Source of the DNA: Aurantiacibacter sediminis
Lineage (GTDB): Bacteria > Pseudomonadota > Alphaproteobacteria > Sphingomonadales > Sphingomonadaceae
Assembly (NCBI RefSeq): GCF_016019885.1
Contig: NZ_JAEANY010000002.1
Span: forward strand, 496,001-560,000
Direction: 5' to 3'
Length of the DNA stretch: 64,000 nucleotides
This document shows positions 17,711 through 27,125 of the stretch, piece after piece (within the stretch, counting starts at the first letter, position 1; every line of letters starts with the position of its first letter). The position numbers were made by a program, and so were the translations under genes. The notes under the pieces are model-generated. The model was not told the origin of the DNA and did no database searches. It saw nothing but the letters and a program-made list of their open reading frames with translations.

Positions 17711-18631
17711 TTAGAACAATATTTCAAACGCCGCCTCGAGAGAGACATTTTTAGGTACGACGCGTTGCCATTTTTCCGGAGGCTGATGCCGCAGCCAGGT
17801 GTATTGTCGCTTGGCGTAATTACGGGTGGATTGCGCTCCGAGAGAAATGGCGTCTTCGCGCGGATAGTCGCCGCGCAGCCAGCCCGCGATCTCGGGAACG
17901 CCGATGGCGCGCATGACGGGAAGATCCGGCAACAGGTCTCGCTCAAGCAGCGCCTCCACCTCTTCGACCGCGCCTCCATCCATCATGCGCGCAAACCGCG
18001 CATCACAGCGGGCGTAGAGCTCCTCGCGATCGGGGAGCAGGATCAGCGGGGCGAGGGTGACTGTGTCCCCGATCCCGCCGGTTTTGTTCTGCTGCCAGTA
18101 TGCCAGAGGCTTGCCTGTCGATCGCACCACTTCGAGCGCACGCGTGATCCGCTGGCTGTCGGCTGGCGCCAGCTTCTCGGCCCGTTCGGGGTCTTCAGCC
18201 TGCAAGGCGGCATAGGCGCTGGCGGTTTCCATCTGCCGCACCTCGTCGCGCACCTCCTCGCTGATGGACGGGATGGGAGCAATTCCTTCCAACAAGGTGC
18301 GGATATACAGGCCCGTGCCACCGACGAAGATGGGAACTGCGGACCGCGCATGCGCTTCCGTGATCTCAAGCTTGGCAGCATTCGCCCAATCGGCGGCCGA
18401 ACAGGCCTGCGCCCCGTCCCAAGTGCCGAACAGGCGATGCGGAACGCCGCGCATCTCTTCCGCGCTGGGGCGGGCAGAAAGGACTCGCAAATCGGCATAA
18501 ACCTGCGCGCTATCGGCATTGATGATGACGGCGCTTTGGCCACACCCTTCCAGAGCCAGAGCCAATTGGACCGCAAGATCGCTCTTGCCGCTGGCGGTTG
18601 GCCCTGCAATGAGCGCCAGCTTACCGTGCAT
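17711..18631 (-). CDS. miaA: tRNA dimethylallyltransferase MiaA
   Basis: Transfers a dimethylallyl group to A37 of tRNAs reading UNN codons. 306 residues. P-loop GPTASGKS at 10-17, then NADSAQVY, GGTGLYI and the QITRALEVV-like SQRITRALEV stretch, all standard. It is divergent from serB with only 14 bases between the two start codons, so each promoter must lie in or over the other's start region. The gene ends 145 bases before the ilvB GTG. Confidence 0.96.
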   Translation of the reverse strand: MHGKLALIAGPTASGKSDLAVQLALALEGCGQSAVIINADSAQVYADLRVLSARPSAEEMRGVPHRLFGTWDGAQACSAADWANAAKLEITEAHARSAVPIFVGGTGLYIRTLLEGIAPIPSISEEVRDEVRQMETASAYAALQAEDPERAEKLAPADSQRITRALEVVRSTGKPLAYWQQNKTGGIGDTVTLAPLILLPDREELYARCDARFARMMDGGAVEEVEALLERDLLPDLPVMRAIGVPEIAGWLRGDYPREDAISLGAQSTRNYAKRQYTWLRHQPPEKWQRVVPKNVSLEAAFEILF

Positions 18632-18645
18632 CAGGAGAATTCCAC

Positions 18646-19527
18646 TTGCTCATCACCCGGCTGATAGCAGACCCCGCCACACTGGAAACCCGGCTCGACG
18701 CAATGACCGCGCAGCTGGCGAGCACTTCGGCGCCTGTCGCTCATGCGGCGATGCTCGATTTCTGCGGGGACGTGTTGCAGATCGAGTCCCCGGGAGATGA
18801 CATGGCGGCCTTTCGTGAGGCGCTTCTTGCGCATTTCCCGCATAGCGATGCGATCATTGCCCGCGAACCGATCCGCGTGCCGCATCTTTTCGTGTCCGAC
18901 ATGGATTCAACCATGATCGGGCAGGAATGCATCGACGAGCTGGCAGACTATGCCGGGCTGAAAGAGAAAATCGCCGAGATTACAGAGCGCGCGATGCAGG
19001 GCGAGCTCGACTTTGAAAGCGCGCTGCGCGAGCGGGTAGGGCTGCTTGAGGGACTTGAGGAAAGCGCGATCACCCGCTGCCTTCAGGAGCGCATTTCACC
19101 GAATGAAGGCGCACGCGTGCTTGTCGAAACCCTCAAGACACGCGGATGCCGCACGGTGCTGGTAACCGGCGGCTTCCATCATTTCGCCGATGTGGTTGCC
19201 GAGCAGCTCGGTTTCGAGCGCGTTGTAGGTAATCGCCTCGAAGTGGCTGACAGCAAGCTGACTGGCGGGCTGGTCGGCGGCATCACTGACAGTTCGACCA
19301 AGAAATCGGTGCTGGAGGAAGAACTCGGCATTCTCGGCGACAATGCGGTGAGCATGGCGGCGGGCGACGGTGCGAACGATATTCCGATGCTGGAAGCCTC
19401 GACCTACGGTATCGCCTATCGCGCCAAGCCGAAGGCGCGCTCGGCAGCCAATGGCTGGGTTGATCGCGGCGATCTGACCAGCCTGCTGAAGCTGCTGGAA
19501 ATTCCTGAGAAGGATTGGGTGGCTTAG
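18646..19527 (+). CDS. serB: phosphoserine phosphatase SerB
   Basis: Last step of serine synthesis, in the cytoplasm. The start is TTG at 18646, chosen because AGGAG lies 8 bases upstream and no ATG fits. 293 residues. HAD motif DMDST (Asp85, Asp87), then a helical cap, TGGFHHFADVVA and GDGANDIPML for motif III. An N-terminal ACT-like region (1-75) agrees with SerB of proteobacteria. The stop overlaps the convergent nitroreductase gene by 4 bases. Confidence 0.95.
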   Translation: MLITRLIADPATLETRLDAMTAQLASTSAPVAHAAMLDFCGDVLQIESPGDDMAAFREALLAHFPHSDAIIAREPIRVPHLFVSDMDSTMIGQECIDELADYAGLKEKIAEITERAMQGELDFESALRERVGLLEGLEESAITRCLQERISPNEGARVLVETLKTRGCRTVLVTGGFHHFADVVAEQLGFERVVGNRLEVADSKLTGGLVGGITDSSTKKSVLEEELGILGDNAVSMAAGDGANDIPMLEASTYGIAYRAKPKARSAANGWVDRGDLTSLLKLLEIPEKDWVA

Positions 19528-20210
19528 AGCCAGCTCGCAATCTGGCTGAGCGGCTTCTTGCGGATCGCATGATCGGGCACGGTCGCATTCTCACCCGGCA
19601 GGCCGGCAACAATGATCATCAGCGGCTTTTCATTCTTCGGCCTCCCACACAAATCGCGCAGAAAGCCCATTGGTGAAGGCGTATGCGTGAGTGTCGCGAG
19701 ACCCGCCGCATGCAAAGCTGTAATAAGCATCCCGCAGGCGATGCCGACGCTTTCATTCACATAATAATTCTGCGTTTCGCCATCTTCTTCAATCCCGCCC
19801 GTACGTTGGGCAAAGCAGGCAATCAGCCAAGGCGCGGTCTCGAGATAGGGCTTGCTCGCATCGGTGCCGATTGGCGCGAGGGCATTCAGCCATTCTTCCG
19901 ACGCTTTCGGCTTGTCGCCATCCTCGCCATAAAATTTGCGCTCTTCAGCTTCGGCCGCCTCGCGGATCGCGCGCTTCTTCTCTGGCGACGAAATGACCGC
20001 GAAATGCCAAGGCTGGTGGTTGGCGCCATTGGGGGCCGTCCCCGCCGCCAGAATGGCGTTCTCAATCACTTCGCGCGGCACCGGCGTATCGGCAAAATCA
20101 CGGCAGGAATGGCGTGTTCTCAGATGCTCGTATGTCTGCTCGGCCCGAGCGATGCGCTCCGCATCGGACAGTTCCGGCAATGTGGGGAACGGATGGTGCT
20201 TCTCGCTCAC
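19524..20210 (-). CDS. nitroreductase family protein
   Basis: FMN-dependent reductase fold of 228 residues. [14 protein letters not shown] (near 32) is the N-terminal FMN-phosphate region, [15 protein letters not shown] (about 56-70) is the FMN loop, and [19 protein letters not shown] is the helix before the C-terminal FMN contacts. The [14 protein letters not shown] pattern resembles the branch that includes iodotyrosine-deiodinase-like proteins; the substrate is not predictable. It overlaps purL by 4 bases, hence cotranslation with purine synthesis is likely. Confidence 0.88.
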   Translation of the reverse strand: MSEKHHPFPTLPELSDAERIARAEQTYEHLRTRHSCRDFADTPVPREVIENAILAAGTAPNGANHQPWHFAVISSPEKKRAIREAAEAEERKFYGEDGDKPKASEEWLNALAPIGTDASKPYLETAPWLIACFAQRTGGIEEDGETQNYYVNESVGIACGMLITALHAAGLATLTHTPSPMGFLRDLCGRPKNEKPLMIIVAGLPGENATVPDHAIRKKPLSQIASWL

Positions 20211-22444
20211 CCCTCCATCCAGTCCTTGAAGAAGCTGTGATGGGCGGTGCGCATGTCTTCGACTGATTTGCCGAAAAGCGTTTCGCCGCCTGTCGTACCG
20301 ATCCGGGTAAAGCCGACCGCGGCCGTCTCGTCATTCTCCGTGCCTTTCGCGAGTGCTTCGTTGAGCGCCTGCGTGTCCGGGACGGTGATGACGTAGCGGC
20401 CCTGGTCTTCGCCGAACCACCACTGCGCGTCGGTGTACTCGGAATGGCCTTTCTGCATCTCCGCGCCGATCCCGCCGGACATCGCCATTTCGGCGAGAGC
20501 CACGGCAAGTCCGCCATCGGAAATGTCATGCACGGCGCTGACAAGCCCGTCCGCGATGAGCTCGAGAACGATGCGGCCAGCGGCCTTTTCGTAGGTCAGA
20601 TCGACCGGAGGAGCGCGGCCTTCGTCGCGGCCATGGACCACGTCCAGCCACAGCGACTTTCCGAGATGCGAGCGTTCGGGATCGGCGGTCGCCCAGGCTT
20701 CGGGATGGATCAGATAGATCGCTTCGCCCTCTGCCTTGAACGGCATGGTCATCATCTGATCGTAATCGTCGATGATGCCAACGCCGCCGATGGCGGGCGT
20801 TGGTAGGATCGCACTCCCGCCGCCGGTCGCCTTGCTTTCATTGTAAAGCGAGACATTGCCCGACACGATTGGGAAATCGAGGTACTTGCAAGCCTTGCCC
20901 ATGCCTTCGAGAGCGTGGACGAATTGCGCCATGATTTCGGGCCGCTGCGGGTTGGCGAAGTTGAGGCAGTTCGTCACGGCGAGAGGGCGAGAACCCACGG
21001 CGCAGAGATTGCGATAGGCCTCGGCAATCGCCTGTTTGCCCCCTTCGTAGGGGTTTGCATGGACATAGCGCGGGGTGCAATCGGTGCTGATGGCGAGCGC
21101 CTTCTTCGTACCGTGAACGCGCACAACGCCCGCATCGCCGCCGGTTTGCAGCGTATCGGCGCCGACCTGGCTGTCATATTGCTGGCTGATCCAGCTGCGC
21201 GAGGCGAGATTGGGGCTGGCCAGCAGCTTGATGAGATCGCCACCGACATCAGTCGTGTCCGGGCGATCGGTCATAGGCTTGATACCTGCCCATGCGATGT
21301 AATCGTCCATCGAGAGGTAGGGGCGGTCGTACTCGGGCGCATCTGCCGCCAGTGGCCCAAGCGGGATGTCGCAAACGACTTCGCCGCCGAATTCGAGCAC
21401 CATGTGCCGTGTATCGGTGACTTCGCCGATGACTGCGAAATCCAATTCCCACTTCTCGAAGATGGCCTGCGCCATGGCTTCCTTGCCGGGCTTCAGCACC
21501 ATGAGCATGCGCTCCTGGCTTTCGCTCAGCATCATTTCGTAGGGCGTCATGCCCTCTTCGCGGCAGGGGACCTTGTCCATGTCGAGACGGATGCCCGCCT
21601 TGCCATTCGTCGCCATTTCGACGCTGGAGCTGGTGAGGCCCGCCGCACCCATATCCTGAATCGCGACTATGGCATCGGTCGCCATCAGTTCGAGGCAGGC
21701 TTCGATCAGCAGCTTCTCGGTGAAGGGGTCGCCCACCTGCACTGTCGGACGTTTCGCATCGGCATCTTCTTCGAAATCGGCAGAGGCCATGGTCGCCCCG
21801 TGAATACCGTCACGCCCCGTCTTGGAGCCGACATAGACGATCGGATTGCCGACGCCGGTGGCCGCCGAATAGAAGATCTTGTCAGCATCCGCGACGCCCA
21901 CCGTCATCGCATTGACGAGGATGTTTCCATCATAGGCCGGGTGGAAATTCGTCTCGCCCGCGACAGTCGGTACGCCCACACAGTTGCCGTAGCCGCCGAT
22001 GCCTGCAACCACGCCTTTGACAAGGTGCTGCATTTTCGGGTGGTCGGGGCGCCCGAACCGTAAAGCGTTGGCATTCGCCACCGGGCGCGCGCCCATGGTG
22101 AAGACGTCGCGCAATATGCCGCCAACGCCCGTCGCTGCGCCCTGGTAGGGCTCGATATAGGAAGGGTGGTTGTGGCTCTCCATCTTGAAGATGGCAGCCT
22201 GTCCGTCACCGATATCGATCACGCCGGCATTCTCGCCTGGGCCGCAGATGACCCACGGCGCTTCGGTAGGAAGCTTCTTCAGGTGCAGGCGGCTGGACTT
22301 GTAGGAGCAATGCTCCGACCACATGACCGAGAAGATGCCGAGCTCGACAAGATTGGGCTCGCGACCAAGCGCGTTCAGGACGCGGTCGTATTCTTCTTCG
22401 GATAGCCCGTGCTGGGCGACGACTTCGGGAGTGATTTCTGACAT
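20207..22444 (-). CDS. purL: FGAM synthase large subunit PurL
   Basis: Phosphoribosylformylglycinamidine synthase, fourth step of purine synthesis, ATP- and glutamine-dependent together with PurS and PurQ. 745 residues, the small PurL type. The start ATG at 22444 matches the family N-terminus ([18 protein letters not shown]); a longer in-frame reading to 22738 passes through a repeat and is rejected. AIR-synthase-like halves show [28 protein letters not shown] and GDGGA-type loops. purS and purQ are not adjacent here. Confidence 0.96.
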   Translation of the reverse strand: MSEITPEVVAQHGLSEEEYDRVLNALGREPNLVELGIFSVMWSEHCSYKSSRLHLKKLPTEAPWVICGPGENAGVIDIGDGQAAIFKMESHNHPSYIEPYQGAATGVGGILRDVFTMGARPVANANALRFGRPDHPKMQHLVKGVVAGIGGYGNCVGVPTVAGETNFHPAYDGNILVNAMTVGVADADKIFYSAATGVGNPIVYVGSKTGRDGIHGATMASADFEEDADAKRPTVQVGDPFTEKLLIEACLELMATDAIVAIQDMGAAGLTSSSVEMATNGKAGIRLDMDKVPCREEGMTPYEMMLSESQERMLMVLKPGKEAMAQAIFEKWELDFAVIGEVTDTRHMVLEFGGEVVCDIPLGPLAADAPEYDRPYLSMDDYIAWAGIKPMTDRPDTTDVGGDLIKLLASPNLASRSWISQQYDSQVGADTLQTGGDAGVVRVHGTKKALAISTDCTPRYVHANPYEGGKQAIAEAYRNLCAVGSRPLAVTNCLNFANPQRPEIMAQFVHALEGMGKACKYLDFPIVSGNVSLYNESKATGGGSAILPTPAIGGVGIIDDYDQMMTMPFKAEGEAIYLIHPEAWATADPERSHLGKSLWLDVVHGRDEGRAPPVDLTYEKAAGRIVLELIADGLVSAVHDISDGGLAVALAEMAMSGGIGAEMQKGHSEYTDAQWWFGEDQGRYVITVPDTQALNEALAKGTENDETAAVGFTRIGTTGGETLFGKSVEDMRTAHHSFFKDWMEG

Positions 22445-22508
22445 GGCTCGCGCATTTAGCGGCGCGCTTCGCGAACCGCCAGCCCCCTTGAGTTTGAAAT
22501 TCCCACCT

Positions 22509-22587
22509 CCGTTCGTCCTGAGCCTGTCGAAGGGCGCTCTCCATGGCGTCAGCTCTTTTCTCCCTTCGACAGGCTCAGGACGAACGG
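22509..22587. repeat. intergenic 26-bp inverted repeat
   Basis: Two perfectly inverted 26-bp arms (22509-22534 and 22562-22587; core CCTGAGCCTGTCGAAGGG) separated by 27 bases. The arm sequence is familiar to me as a common dispersed repeat of sphingomonad and other bacterial intergenic regions. It lies between purL and the DUF2177 gene and can form a long stem in the RNA of either strand. Confidence 0.75.
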
Positions 22588-22590
22588 CTG

Positions 22591-22995
22591 TCAGCCAGCA
22601 ACACGCAATGTCACCCAGCAGGCTGTGGCGCTCGCCACACCGGTAGCAAAAGTGCCCCAGGCAATATCGGCAATCGAGATATGCGTGGCCCACACTTTCA
22701 TCACCGCCTGATTGGTAAGATCGAAAGTCGCATAGCAAAGGCCGCCAACCAGCGCGCCATTCAGCAGGGCGAGCCAGACATTGCCGCTTTCAAGACCGGG
22801 GCGCACGCCGAAATAAACCATGCCTGCGATGTAGATGCCATAAAAGGCGAGGGCTGGGCCCATGCGGAAACTGTCGGCGAGGATTTCTCCGATAACGGGA
22901 CGGTACAGATTCGGTCCCGCCCACCGCAACCAGAAGGAGTCGAGCACTCCGAAAGCCACAGCAGCGGCGACATAAGCAATAATCCACTTCAACAT
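22591..22995 (-). CDS. DUF2177 family membrane protein
   Basis: 134 residues from ATG 22995 (AGGAG 7 bases upstream; a GTG two codons earlier is in frame). Four membrane segments. The N-terminal [22 protein letters not shown] with Asp and Trp, and [16 protein letters not shown], are typical for DUF2177. The function of the family is not known. It is divergent from xseB, 60 bases away. Confidence 0.85.
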   Translation of the reverse strand: MLKWIIAYVAAAVAFGVLDSFWLRWAGPNLYRPVIGEILADSFRMGPALAFYGIYIAGMVYFGVRPGLESGNVWLALLNGALVGGLCYATFDLTNQAVMKVWATHISIADIAWGTFATGVASATACWVTLRVAG

Positions 22996-23055
22996 GGGCA
23001 CTCTCCTTATGCGCCAGCTTGACCCTTGGGCCTGTCAGCGTCAATGGTCGCGCGC

Positions 23056-23304
23056 ATGGCAGAAAACGCCCCCGATATCGCAAATATGAGCTTCGAAGAC
23101 GCGCTGCGCGCGCTGGAAGATGTTGTCCGCAAGCTGGAAAGCGGCGAGGCGAAGCTGGACGAAAGCATAGACCTCTATGAACGCGGTGAGAAATTGCGCC
23201 AGCATTGCCAGGCGCGGCTCGATGCAGCGCAGGAGCGGATCGAGAAGATCGTTGCCGGACCGGACGGCACCGCCAAGGGCACGCAGCCCTTCGATGCGGG
23301 CTGA
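23056..23304 (+). CDS. xseB: exodeoxyribonuclease VII small subunit XseB
   Basis: Small subunit of the single-strand exonuclease VII. From the ATG at 23056 the protein is 82 residues, close to the usual 80. Conserved helices: MSFEDALRALEDVVRKLESG and LDESIDLYERGEKLR. Two earlier in-frame starts (23026, 23044) exist. It sits 6 bases before ispA, the usual xseB-ispA pair. xseA is elsewhere. Confidence 0.93.
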   Translation: MAENAPDIANMSFEDALRALEDVVRKLESGEAKLDESIDLYERGEKLRQHCQARLDAAQERIEKIVAGPDGTAKGTQPFDAG

Positions 23305-23310
23305 TCAGGC

Positions 23311-24225
23311 ATGGGTTTGAAACTCGCCGGGGATTCGATCCTTTCACAAGGGCTTCAGCGCATCCAGCGCGAGATCGACGATGCCTTCGACAGCCTGCTG
23401 CCAGTGCCCGAAGACAATTCCGCGCGGCTGGTCGAGGCCATGCGCTATGCAGCGATCGGCGGCGGGAAACGGGTGCGCCCGATGCTCGTCGCAACCGTCG
23501 CCGAGATGTATGGCGCGAGCCGCGCGTCAGCGGTGTATGCCGGATGCGCGCTTGAGGCGATCCACGTCTATTCGCTGATCCATGACGATCTGCCTTGTAT
23601 GGACGATGACGATCTGCGCCACGGCAAGGCGACGCTGCACAAGGAATTCGATGAAGCGACTGCCGTGTTGGCGGGTGACTCGCTGCACGACCTCGCTTTC
23701 GAGATCCTCGGCGGACGCAAGGTGAGTGAAGATCCTTTCGTACGGGCCGAACTCGTCCACGCGCTTGCTTCGGCCAGCGGCCATAAGGGCATGGCGGGCG
23801 GTCAGATGATGGACATCGTCGCCGAGACCGAAGGCAAGGACTTCGACCTTCACACCATCACTCGCCTTCAACAGCTCAAAACCGGCGCGCTGCTCGGCGC
23901 TGCTGTCGAAATGGGCGCAATCATCGGCAAAGTGCCCGAAGAAGGTCGCGGTCATCTGCGCGCTTACGCCCGGGACATCGGCCTCGCTTTCCAGATCGCC
24001 GACGATCTGCTCGATGAGGAAGGCGACGAAGAGAAGGCCGGCAAGGCGCTGCGCAAGGATGCCGACATGGGCAAGGCGACGTTCGTCAGCCTGATGGGCG
24101 TCGAAGATGCCCGCGCACAGGCGCATGCACTGGCTCAGCAGGCCATCGGCCACTTGGCACAGCACGGCAAGGAAGCTGACCTGCTGCGGGCGCTGGCGAC
24201 CTTTATCGTGGAGCGGGATCGGTGA
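23311..24225 (+). CDS. ispA: farnesyl diphosphate synthase IspA
   Basis: Makes C15 farnesyl diphosphate from IPP and DMAPP for quinones, undecaprenol and carotenoids. 304 residues. First Asp-rich motif DDLPCMDDDD at 92-101, lysine/arginine GGGKRVRP (50-57), second motif DDLLD at 231-235. The bulky residues before the first motif indicate a short product. It follows xseB; a lipoprotein gene overlaps its stop by 4 bases. Confidence 0.95.
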   Translation: MGLKLAGDSILSQGLQRIQREIDDAFDSLLPVPEDNSARLVEAMRYAAIGGGKRVRPMLVATVAEMYGASRASAVYAGCALEAIHVYSLIHDDLPCMDDDDLRHGKATLHKEFDEATAVLAGDSLHDLAFEILGGRKVSEDPFVRAELVHALASASGHKGMAGGQMMDIVAETEGKDFDLHTITRLQQLKTGALLGAAVEMGAIIGKVPEEGRGHLRAYARDIGLAFQIADDLLDEEGDEEKAGKALRKDADMGKATFVSLMGVEDARAQAHALAQQAIGHLAQHGKEADLLRALATFIVERDR

Positions 24226-24665
24226 ATAGTTGGGTTGCAGTGGCCTGTTTTTCTGTCCTTGCAGGATGCAGTGCGCAATCTTCGGAGGGACTAGTTTCAA
24301 GCGAGGCTAAAATCGAATTGATCGAACTGGCGCGGACGACGGCCCATATGCCAGAGTGTGAGGTGTCTCGCATTACCGATGCTCTGCAAACGAGATTGTC
24401 AGAAGCTGACGATGGTATGGCGCCTGATCTAGCCGTCCGGTTTGATGTCGACCAGCGGTGTGCTGATGCTTGGTATGACAACGCAGACTCAGCAGGATGG
24501 CTACGGCTGGATCATGGCGGATTTGAATCGGTCGACGGTTCAATGGTTACGATAGGTTACCGAACTAGCGAACCGGCGGGAATGGGTGTCGCTTGGTGGG
24601 AAAGGGGTCATGTCGATGGGCTGCCAGTTTGGACGCCACCCTCTGTAGAGGTCGATCATGACTGA
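24222..24665 (+). CDS. small predicted lipoprotein
   Basis: 147 residues from a GTG that overlaps the ispA stop. Signal with lipobox LAGC (Cys16), then a soluble domain of mixed helices and strands, rich in acidic residues, ending WTPPSVEVDHD. No family recognised. Codon use and base composition are visibly more A+T-rich than ispA and coaD, so it looks like an acquired gene set into the operon. It overlaps coaD by 8 bases. Confidence 0.75.
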   Translation: MNSWVAVACFSVLAGCSAQSSEGLVSSEAKIELIELARTTAHMPECEVSRITDALQTRLSEADDGMAPDLAVRFDVDQRCADAWYDNADSAGWLRLDHGGFESVDGSMVTIGYRTSEPAGMGVAWWERGHVDGLPVWTPPSVEVDHD

Positions 24666-25170
24666 CCGCATTGGCATCTACCCCGGCACCTTTGACCCAG
24701 TAACCCTCGGCCATGCAGATATCATTCGGCGGGGCGCGAAGCTCGTCGACAAGCTGATCGTCGGTGTCACCACCAATCCCAGCAAGACCGCCATGTTCAC
24801 TACGGACGAGCGGATGGACATGATGCGCGCGGAGATAGACCGGCTCGGGCTCGACAATGTCGAGATCCAGGGTTTTGACGCTCTGCTGATGAAATTCGCC
24901 GAGCATGTGGGCGCAAGCGTGATCGTGCGCGGCCTGCGCGCTGTGGCTGATTTCGAATATGAATATCAAATGGCGGGAATGAACCAGCAGCTCGATGATT
25001 CTATTGAGACGGTGTTCCTCATGGCCGACATCTCGCTGCAGCCGATCGCCAGCCGGTTGGTGAAGGAAATTGCGCTCTACGGCGGCGACATCGCGCCTTT
25101 CGTTGCGCCGCAGGTGAAGGAACTGGTGGACGCGCGGGTCGCCAAAATCGGTCGCAAGGGCGATCTTTAG
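24658..25170 (+). CDS. coaD: phosphopantetheine adenylyltransferase CoaD
   Basis: Penultimate step of coenzyme A synthesis (ATP plus 4'-phosphopantetheine). 170 residues. Nucleotidyltransferase signature YPGTFDPVTLGHADI near residue 7 (TxGH), TTNPSK, RGLRAVADFEYEYQMAGMN and the terminal ISSTAVRE-equivalent ASRLVKE. The start overlaps the lipoprotein gene, as expected for coupled translation. Confidence 0.95.
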   Translation: MTDRIGIYPGTFDPVTLGHADIIRRGAKLVDKLIVGVTTNPSKTAMFTTDERMDMMRAEIDRLGLDNVEIQGFDALLMKFAEHVGASVIVRGLRAVADFEYEYQMAGMNQQLDDSIETVFLMADISLQPIASRLVKEIALYGGDIAPFVAPQVKELVDARVAKIGRKGDL

Positions 25171-25271
25171 CCGGGCTTCTCTCCACCGCCGCGCCGAACA
25201 TGTTCATTGAACTGTCAGTCTCGCCGCTCTAAACCGCCGCCATATCCAATTTTGCTATCCGGACGGGATCT

Positions 25272-25958
25272 ATGTTTCGCACATTCGCGCTGACGGCTGC
25301 TGCCGCACTTGTTTTCACTTCATCGCCGGCAATGGCGCAGGAAGAATTGCAACCGGCAAACCAGGCTGCCGAAGCTGCGAATGAGCAAGCGATGCAAATG
25401 CCGTTGCAGGTCAATTTCGATATGAACCAAGATCGGCAAAACATCCTGTTTCTCGATCTTTCGACCGGAGAGCGCGTGGGCATTCGCCTCGTCCCGCAAT
25501 GGGCGCCCAACCATGTCGAGCGGATCAAGACGCTGGCGCGCCAGGGCTTTTACAATGGCGTGCCGTTTCACCGCGTGATCGATGGTTTGATGGCGCAGAC
25601 CGGGCGCGGCGAGACCTCGCTTCCCAATCTGGAAGAGGAATTCAACTTCCTTCCGCACATTCGCGGCACCGTTTCCATGGCGCGCCTGCCGAACGATAAT
25701 GACAGCGCGAACAGCCAGTTCTTTATCGTGTTCTACCCCCATTTCGCGTGGGATCGGCAGTACACCAATTTCGGCCGCGTCATCCACAACATGCCCGCAG
25801 TCGATGCCATCCAGCGCGGCGAGCCGCCTGCGAACCCGACGCGCATTCTCCAGGCCTCGATCGCAGCGGACAACATCCCGCAGATGATGCCGGGCGCGGA
25901 CGCTGCGGAAGAGGATGAGGGCGAAATCACGCTCGACATGCTCAACGGCGAATTCTGA
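25272..25958 (+). CDS. periplasmic cyclophilin-type peptidyl-prolyl isomerase
   Basis: 228 residues with a signal peptide cleaved near SPAMAQ. The cyclophilin domain (about 45-190) shows FHRVIDGLMAQTG, RGTVSMARLPNDNDSANSQFFIVF and NFGRVI; Arg of FHRV and QFF are the catalytic-site residues. The usual MIQGGD is replaced by LMAQTG, so activity may be reduced. An acidic C-terminal tail follows. It probably assists folding in the periplasm. 20 bases before queA. Confidence 0.9.
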   Translation: MFRTFALTAAAALVFTSSPAMAQEELQPANQAAEAANEQAMQMPLQVNFDMNQDRQNILFLDLSTGERVGIRLVPQWAPNHVERIKTLARQGFYNGVPFHRVIDGLMAQTGRGETSLPNLEEEFNFLPHIRGTVSMARLPNDNDSANSQFFIVFYPHFAWDRQYTNFGRVIHNMPAVDAIQRGEPPANPTRILQASIAADNIPQMMPGADAAEEDEGEITLDMLNGEF

Positions 25959-25978
25959 TTTTCTGAGCAGCAGCGCAA

Positions 25979-27007
25979 ATGCGCGTTGATCTCTTCGATT
26001 TTGAGCTGCCGCAGGAGCTGATCGCTCTGCGGCCCGTGCAGCCGCGTGATTCTGCGCGAATGCTGGTGGCCAAAGGTGATGCGCCGTTCGACGATCACAC
26101 GGTGCGCGACCTGCCGCAGCTGCTCGAACCCGGCGACGTTCTGGTGTTCAACGATACGCGCGTTATTCCCGCCCAGCTTGAGGGGCGCAGGGGTGACGCC
26201 AGGATCGGGGCGACGCTGCACAAACGGATCGATCTGCGGCGCTGGCAGGCCTTCATCCGCAATGCGAAACGCGTTCGCGAAGGCGATCAGCTTGTTTTCG
26301 GAGGCGGTGTCACGGCGATTGCCGAAGAGCGGCACTCGGATGGCTCCATCACGCTTGCGTTCGAAGGCGAGGAGCCGGTCGAGGTGTTGCTCGACCGGGC
26401 AGGCACTATGCCACTGCCGCCCTACATCGCCGGAAAACGCCCGACGGATGAGCGCGATTATTCCGATTACCAGACCATGTTTGCCGTGGAGGACGGTGCT
26501 GTAGCTGCGCCCACGGCCGCTCTGCACTTTACACCGGAATTGATTGCGGCGCTCGATGAGCGGGGCATCCAGCGCGAAACCATCACGCTGCATGTCGGAG
26601 CGGGCACTTTCCTGCCGGTAAAAGCGGATGATACGGACGATCACCAGATGCACAGCGAATGGGGCCGCATCACTGCTGATGTCGCAGAGCGGCTGAACGC
26701 GGCGCGTGCTGCGGGCGGACGGATTATCGCGGTCGGGACGACGAGCCTGCGCACGCTGGAAAGTGCGGCTTGGGAAGACGGCACGATCCAGCCCTTCGAA
26801 GCCGACACCAATATCTTCATTACGCCCGGCTACAATTTCCGCGCGGTTGATGGCCTCATGACCAATTTTCACCTGCCCAAATCGACCCTGATGATGCTGG
26901 TGAGCGCGTTGATGGGGCGTGACCGCATGATGGCCGCCTACGCCCATGCCATTGCCGCAAAATACCGCTTCTACAGCTACGGCGATTCGAGCCTTCTCAT
27001 CCCCTAA
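25979..27007 (+). CDS. queA: QueA, epoxyqueuosine precursor synthase (ribosyltransferase-isomerase)
   Basis: Transfers and isomerises the ribosyl group of S-adenosylmethionine onto preQ1 in tRNA. 342 residues. Family marks: [19 protein letters not shown] at the start, [37 protein letters not shown]-type [21 protein letters not shown] and [10 protein letters not shown]. The tgt gene, same pathway, is 3.6 kb downstream on the same strand, but not adjacent. Confidence 0.96.
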   Translation: MRVDLFDFELPQELIALRPVQPRDSARMLVAKGDAPFDDHTVRDLPQLLEPGDVLVFNDTRVIPAQLEGRRGDARIGATLHKRIDLRRWQAFIRNAKRVREGDQLVFGGGVTAIAEERHSDGSITLAFEGEEPVEVLLDRAGTMPLPPYIAGKRPTDERDYSDYQTMFAVEDGAVAAPTAALHFTPELIAALDERGIQRETITLHVGAGTFLPVKADDTDDHQMHSEWGRITADVAERLNAARAAGGRIIAVGTTSLRTLESAAWEDGTIQPFEADTNIFITPGYNFRAVDGLMTNFHLPKSTLMMLVSALMGRDRMMAAYAHAIAAKYRFYSYGDSSLLIP

Positions 27008-27010
27008 ATT

Positions 27011-27094
27011 GCCCACCCCGCTGTGACTAAGCCTCGCCTGCGGCTCGGCAAGTCTCGCTCCCCTCCCGCTTGCGGCAGGGGTTTGAGGGTGGGC
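27011..27094. repeat. structured intergenic repeat
   Basis: Outer arms GCCCACCC (27011) and GGGTGGGC (27087) are inverted, enclosing CCTCGCCTGCGGCTCGGC and a CCCCTCCC/GGCAGGGG palindrome. This combination resembles G+C-rich dispersed palindromic units seen in sphingomonad genomes. It lies between queA and the ABC transporter genes and may stop or protect transcripts. Confidence 0.5.
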
Positions 27095-27125
27095 CCTTGC
27101 CATTTGAGTTGCAGAACGCCACCTC

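Noticed and set aside
22445-22738. 98-residue N-terminal extension of purL
   Set aside because: It is encoded by the inverted repeat and the DUF2177 region and is absent from PurL proteins; the start is ATG 22444.
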